Positions 5,370 through 6,575 of a DNA stretch of 6,575 bases are shown one piece after another; the first letter of the stretch is position 1; every line of letters begins with the position of its first letter. The notes under the pieces are model-generated. The model saw only the letters and a program-made list of their open reading frames with translations. It searched no databases and had not been told where the DNA came from. Position numbers and translations under genes: made by a program. This DNA is from Brevundimonas sp. (GTDB lineage Bacteria; Pseudomonadota; Alphaproteobacteria; Caulobacterales; Caulobacteraceae): assembly GCA_022712235.1 (NCBI GenBank), contig JALAGW010000238.1, forward strand, positions 1-6,575, read 5' to 3'.

Positions 5370-6575
5370 ATGCCCAGGACGCCACGCCGCAGGAAGAGTC
5401 TGCTCGCCGCCGCCGCCGGCCTGAGCCTGCTGACCGCAGGCGCCGTCTCGGCCCAGACGTCGGCCCAGACGCCCGTCGCCACGACCATCGAGGCCATGCG
5501 CCAGCGCCCGCCTCAGGACGAGGTCATCTACTTCCTGCTGCCCGACCGCTTCGCCAACGGCGACGCCGGCAACGACCATGGCGGCTATGCGCCCGACCGG
5601 CTGGTCAGCGGCTTCGATCCGTCCAGCCCCGAATTCTATCATGGCGGCGATCTGGCCGGGGTCATCCAGAAACTGGACTATCTGCAGGGCCTGGGCGCCA
5701 CCGCCATCTGGCTGGCCCCCGTCTTCAAGAACAAGCCGGTGCAGCCGACCGTCGGCCGACCCATGGCGGGCTTCCACGGCTACTGGATCACCGACTTCAC
5801 CCGCCCCGATCCTCACTTCGGCGAGCCGGAGACGATGAAGGCCCTGGTCGAGGCGGCCCATGCGCGCGGCATGAAGGTCTATCTGGACATCGTCACCAAC
5901 CACACGGCCGACGTGATCCAGTATCGCGAATGCCCGAAAAACGACTGCGCCTATCGTTCCGTCGCCGACTATCCCTGGACCCGTCGCGGCGGCGTGGACG
6001 GGGCGGCGATCAACGACGGCTTCCGCGGCGACGGCGGTCCTGAAGACTTCGCCCGGCTGACCGATCCGACCTGGGCCTACACCCCCTACATCCCGGCGGG
6101 CGAGGAGACGGTGAAGGTCCCGGCCTGGCTGAACGATCCCCTGCTCTATCACAACCGGGGCGACTCGACCTTCCGGGGCGAAAGCTCGACCCACGGCGAC
6201 TTCGCCGGGCTGGACGACCTGTTCACCGAGAACCCGCGCGTGGTTCAGGGCATGATCGAGATCTTCGGCGACTGGATCGACGACTACGGGATCGACGGCT
6301 TCCGCATCGACACCGCCAAGCATGTGAACCCCGAGTTCTGGCAGGCCTTCGTCCCCGCCATGATGGAGCGGGCCAGGGCGCGCGGCATTCCCAACTTCCA
6401 CATCTTCGGCGAGGTCTATGACCACGACCCGGCGGAACTGGCCCGGCACACGCGGGTCGACAGACTGCCCGCCGTGCTCGATTTCGCCTTCCAGTCGGTC
6501 GCCACAGACGTGGCCAACGGCGCCAAGGCCCCGGACGCCCTGGCCAAGATGTTCGCCGCCGACGCCCTCTATGAA
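5370..6575 (+). CDS. Exported GH13 alpha-amylase-family enzyme (3' truncated)
   Basis: The first 402 residues are present; the frame is open to the right edge. Residues 1-28 are a signal peptide (very basic PRTPRRRK, hydrophobic LLAAAAGLSLLTAGAV, cleavage after VSA), so the enzyme acts in the periplasm or outside. The GH13 (beta/alpha)8 barrel follows: VIYFLLPDRFANGD at 52-65, probably with calcium-binding Asp/Asn residues; HGGDLAGVIQKLDYLQGLG at 91-109; GFHGYWITDF at 134-143. Conserved region I is LDIVTNH (172-178), region V is LDDL (281-284), region II is GFRIDTAKH (310-318) with Arg312 and the nucleophile Asp314, and region III is IFGEV (345-349) with the acid/base Glu348. Region IV (the third catalytic Asp) and the C-terminal beta domain lie beyond the window. 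It would hydrolyse alpha-1,4-glucans or maltodextrins; cyclomaltodextrinase or glucanotransferase activity cannot be excluded. Cys188 and Cys193 may form a disulfide. It is divergent from the TonB receptor and shares its putative operator motif. Confidence 0.92.
   Translation, partial: MPRTPRRRKSLLAAAAGLSLLTAGAVSAQTSAQTPVATTIEAMRQRPPQDEVIYFLLPDRFANGDAGNDHGGYAPDRLVSGFDPSSPEFYHGGDLAGVIQKLDYLQGLGATAIWLAPVFKNKPVQPTVGRPMAGFHGYWITDFTRPDPHFGEPETMKALVEAAHARGMKVYLDIVTNHTADVIQYRECPKNDCAYRSVADYPWTRRGGVDGAAINDGFRGDGGPEDFARLTDPTWAYTPYIPAGEETVKVPAWLNDPLLYHNRGDSTFRGESSTHGDFAGLDDLFTENPRVVQGMIEIFGDWIDDYGIDGFRIDTAKHVNPEFWQAFVPAMMERARARGIPNFHIFGEVYDHDPAELARHTRVDRLPAVLDFAFQSVATDVANGAKAPDALAKMFAADALYE
5448..5471 (+). 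repeat. Exact 12-base tandem duplication in the amylase signal-peptide junction
   Basis: TCGGCCCAGACG occurs twice in tandem without a mismatch, encoding SAQT-SAQT at residues 27-34. The first copy contains the predicted signal-peptidase site (VSA, then Q). The second provides another acceptable one (TSA, then Q). The repeat keeps the reading frame. Confidence 0.85.

Noticed and set aside
5160..6449. A 429-codon minus-strand open frame opposite the amylase
   Set aside because: The plus-strand frame has a signal peptide and GH13 regions I, II, III and V; the opposite frame is a low-complexity GC shadow and would span the divergent promoter region.
1..6575. CRISPR arrays, tRNA or rRNA genes, insertion sequences, integrase sites
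   Set aside because: I looked for regularly spaced repeats, tRNA-like TTCGA arms, terminal inverted repeats and transposase motifs and found none; nearly all of the window is accounted for by four ordinary genes.

Overview
The window is GC-rich DNA with strong third-position GC bias, AGG/GGAG ribosome binding sites and almost no non-coding space. Its central gene is a TonB-dependent receptor of the large family expanded in Caulobacter, Xanthomonas and sphingomonads. Together with a GH13 amylase and an FHS-type sugar permease, this points to an oligotrophic alphaproteobacterium, most likely Caulobacterales (Caulobacter, Brevundimonas or Phenylobacterium-like). The genus is an inference from family content and composition; there is no rRNA to confirm it.

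Layout, left to right. (1) The 3' part of a plus-strand MFS exporter of the MFS_3/EntS type, with a soluble C-terminal domain, runs in from the left edge and ends at 785. (2) A 64-base convergent gap holds a minus-strand intrinsic terminator (793-827). (3) A minus-strand FHS-family sugar/proton symporter, related to GluP/FucP, occupies 850-2151. (4) A 170-base gap holds a second strong minus-strand terminator (2261-2297). (5) A minus-strand TonB-dependent receptor occupies 2322-5099. (6) A 270-base divergent regulatory region (5100-5369) carries putative promoters for both directions and repeated GCAAA/TTGC-type sites. (7) A plus-strand, signal-peptide-bearing GH13 alpha-amylase-family enzyme starts at 5370 and runs off the right edge with 402 codons visible.

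How the genes fit together. The receptor would bring alpha-glucan oligosaccharides across the outer membrane using TonB energy. The exported GH13 enzyme would cut them in the periplasm or at the surface. The FHS permease would carry the released glucose or short sugar across the inner membrane with protons. This is the logic of the maltodextrin (mal) locus described in Caulobacter crescentus, where a TonB receptor (MalA) sits with an amylase and an MFS permease. No regulator gene of the LacI/MalI kind is inside the window, but two nearly identical 17-base elements, GCAAA-N5-GCAAATC, lie over the predicted -10 regions of the receptor and amylase promoters, 44 and 45 bases from their start codons. 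This suggests coordinated control by one DNA-binding protein. The left-edge MFS exporter looks unrelated to sugar use.

I do not see a wholly new system. The most notable points are the paired operator-like elements, an exact 12-base tandem duplication across the amylase signal-peptidase site, the receptor start-site correction, and the residue change in the FHS permease.
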